Shown: one piece after another, positions 42,888 to 43,641 of the stretch
Position numbering within the stretch: the first letter of the stretch is position 1
How the letters are laid out: the number at the start of each line of letters is the position of its first letter
NCBI GenBank assembly: GCA_017406175.1
Contig: JAFQZB010000229.1
Location: forward strand, 1 to 43,641
Source: Selenomonadaceae bacterium
Lineage (GTDB): Bacteria; Bacillota; Negativicutes; Selenomonadales; Selenomonadaceae
Reading direction: 5' to 3'
DNA length: 43,641 nt
Notes under the pieces: model-generated
The model's database searches: none
What the model was told of the DNA's origin: nothing
What the model saw: the letters and a program-made list of their open reading frames with translations, nothing else
Translations under genes and position numbers: made by a program

Positions 42888-43641
42888 TTACCCCCTACCC
42901 TTGAAGCGTCTAACTTCTGCCTTGAGGTTGCTAATTTGTTGCAAACGCTCCGCACGCGCTTTTCTCTCGGCATTTATCATGCTAAAGAAGAAAGGAATCA
43001 TCAAGCTAGCCGAATCGCCTGCTTTGTTAAATTCGCGGCTCAATAGCTCGTAGATTTCTTGACTGGTTAATTGATTGCGCACCTCGTTTAGCAGAACCAT
43101 GCGATAATTGAAGTCCCCTTCCAACGCTTGATAGCAGCGATACAAGTTCTGCTGAAGGATTTCCGTCTTGTTGACTAGCTCCGTTAAAGCCTTTATCAAA
43201 GCTAGGAACGCCGAGACCACGTAATAAACTTGCTCAGGGGAATTTCTATTCTTTGTCGAGACCGACGCCGAAGAATACCGCCTGTAATAGTAAAGCGGCT
43301 CCTGAATCCGCAAGAAACGTTTCGCACGGCAATAGACATGAATGCCCCAGATAAAATCGCCGCCAACTACTATCGTCGGGAAAGTGATTTCGTTTTCAAG
43401 GAGAAAGTCGCGCCGGAGGAATTTCGTCCACGGCGTTTTGAAGTTCCCGACATCCAGGAGCCTGTCAATATTTTTCTGCGGGTCATTAATCGTCAAAAGC
43501 GGCGTGTCCTGAATGTTATTTTTAACTAAGTATTGGTTTTCTTTGTCCCTTAGCACGCGCATTTCATTTGGGCTCGTCAAGTCGTAGTGGGAGGCGGTGT
43601 AGACAACATCAGCGTCATATTCTTTTGCCGCATTATAGAAA
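42888..43641 (-). CDS. Family 2 glycosyltransferase, partial (runs off right edge)
   Basis: About 250 residues of a third paralogue. The frame is open to the window edge (FYNAAKEYDADVVYTASHYD), so the true start and the nucleotide-sugar-binding half lie outside. The C-terminal extension is nearly the same as in its neighbours: LTINDPQKNIDRLL, TPWTKFLRRDFLLENEI, GGDFIWGIHVYCRAKRFL, LYYYRRYSSASVS, LTSQEIYELLSREF, and a basic helical end. It ends 4 bp before the triple-domain gene starts, consistent with one transcript. Confidence 0.9.
   Translation of the reverse strand, partial: FYNAAKEYDADVVYTASHYDLTSPNEMRVLRDKENQYLVKNNIQDTPLLTINDPQKNIDRLLDVGNFKTPWTKFLRRDFLLENEITFPTIVVGGDFIWGIHVYCRAKRFLRIQEPLYYYRRYSSASVSTKNRNSPEQVYYVVSAFLALIKALTELVNKTEILQQNLYRCYQALEGDFNYRMVLLNEVRNQLTSQEIYELLSREFNKAGDSASLMIPFFFSMINAERKARAERLQQISNLKAEVRRFKGRG

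Overview
The window looks like chromosomal DNA of a low-to-mid GC anaerobic Firmicute, most likely of the Negativicutes (Selenomonas-like). This is an inference from gene content and order (ispH overlapping rpsA, aroC-aroK-aroB, rpsB-tsf, argC-argJ), AGGAGG-type ribosome binding sites, several TTG/GTG starts and AT-rich Rho-independent terminators. No tRNA, rRNA, CRISPR array or complete insertion sequence was seen.

Layout. 1-2.8 kb: the 5' part of hom (cut by the left edge), a CitMHS citrate-type transporter broken at a run of 12 G, and a secreted lytic transglycosylase. 2.8-7.6 kb: a TIGR04076 protein, cbiA (cobyrinate a,c-diamide synthase), a truncated MmeI-like restriction-modification fragment whose 3' end overlaps cbiA, gatB, and a BrnT/BrnA toxin-antitoxin pair. 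7.6-9.8 kb: a roughly 205-bp dispersed repeat, then an unusual protein joining a degenerate condensation domain to a cyclic-nucleotide-binding-like domain. 9.8-14.6 kb (+): a histidine phosphatase, two small DUF-type proteins, a small secreted protein, argC, argJ and a GIY-YIG endonuclease gene sitting directly behind argJ. 14.7-19.7 kb (+): a Tat-exported flavoprotein, miaB, ispH and rpsA.

19.8-26.6 kb (-): a long co-directional set that begins with a NeuD/PglD-like acyltransferase, an acyl carrier protein, a split UxaA-type dehydratase and an SDR, and continues into aroC, aroK, a second copy of the dispersed repeat, aroB and an OGG-type DNA glycosylase. 26.7-32.1 kb (-): rfbC, addA, dapB and a DUF4405 membrane protein. 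32.1-33.9 kb (+): rpsB-tsf. 34-36.6 kb: a GH1 6-phospho-beta-glucosidase (-) and a threonine synthase-like PLP enzyme (+). 36.6-43.6 kb (-): a three-hairpin intergenic element, a zinc/manganese-type binding lipoprotein, a class I aminotransferase, and three family 2 glycosyltransferase genes, one carrying three GT2 domains. The last runs off the right edge.

Most genes are housekeeping (amino acid, aromatic, isoprenoid, translation, repair). The accessory and most interesting parts are: the ACP/UxaA/SDR/acyltransferase set, which looks like a pathway modifying a carrier-bound or sugar-derived acid; the tandem GT2 array, probably for surface or flagellar glycans; the condensation/cNMP-like fusion; the two-copy repeat with hairpins that keep pairing despite sequence change; the GIY-YIG gene beside an argJ end with altered codon use; and the orphan MmeI fragment. 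Several promoters share an extended -10 of the form TGnTATAAT, often followed by CGG.
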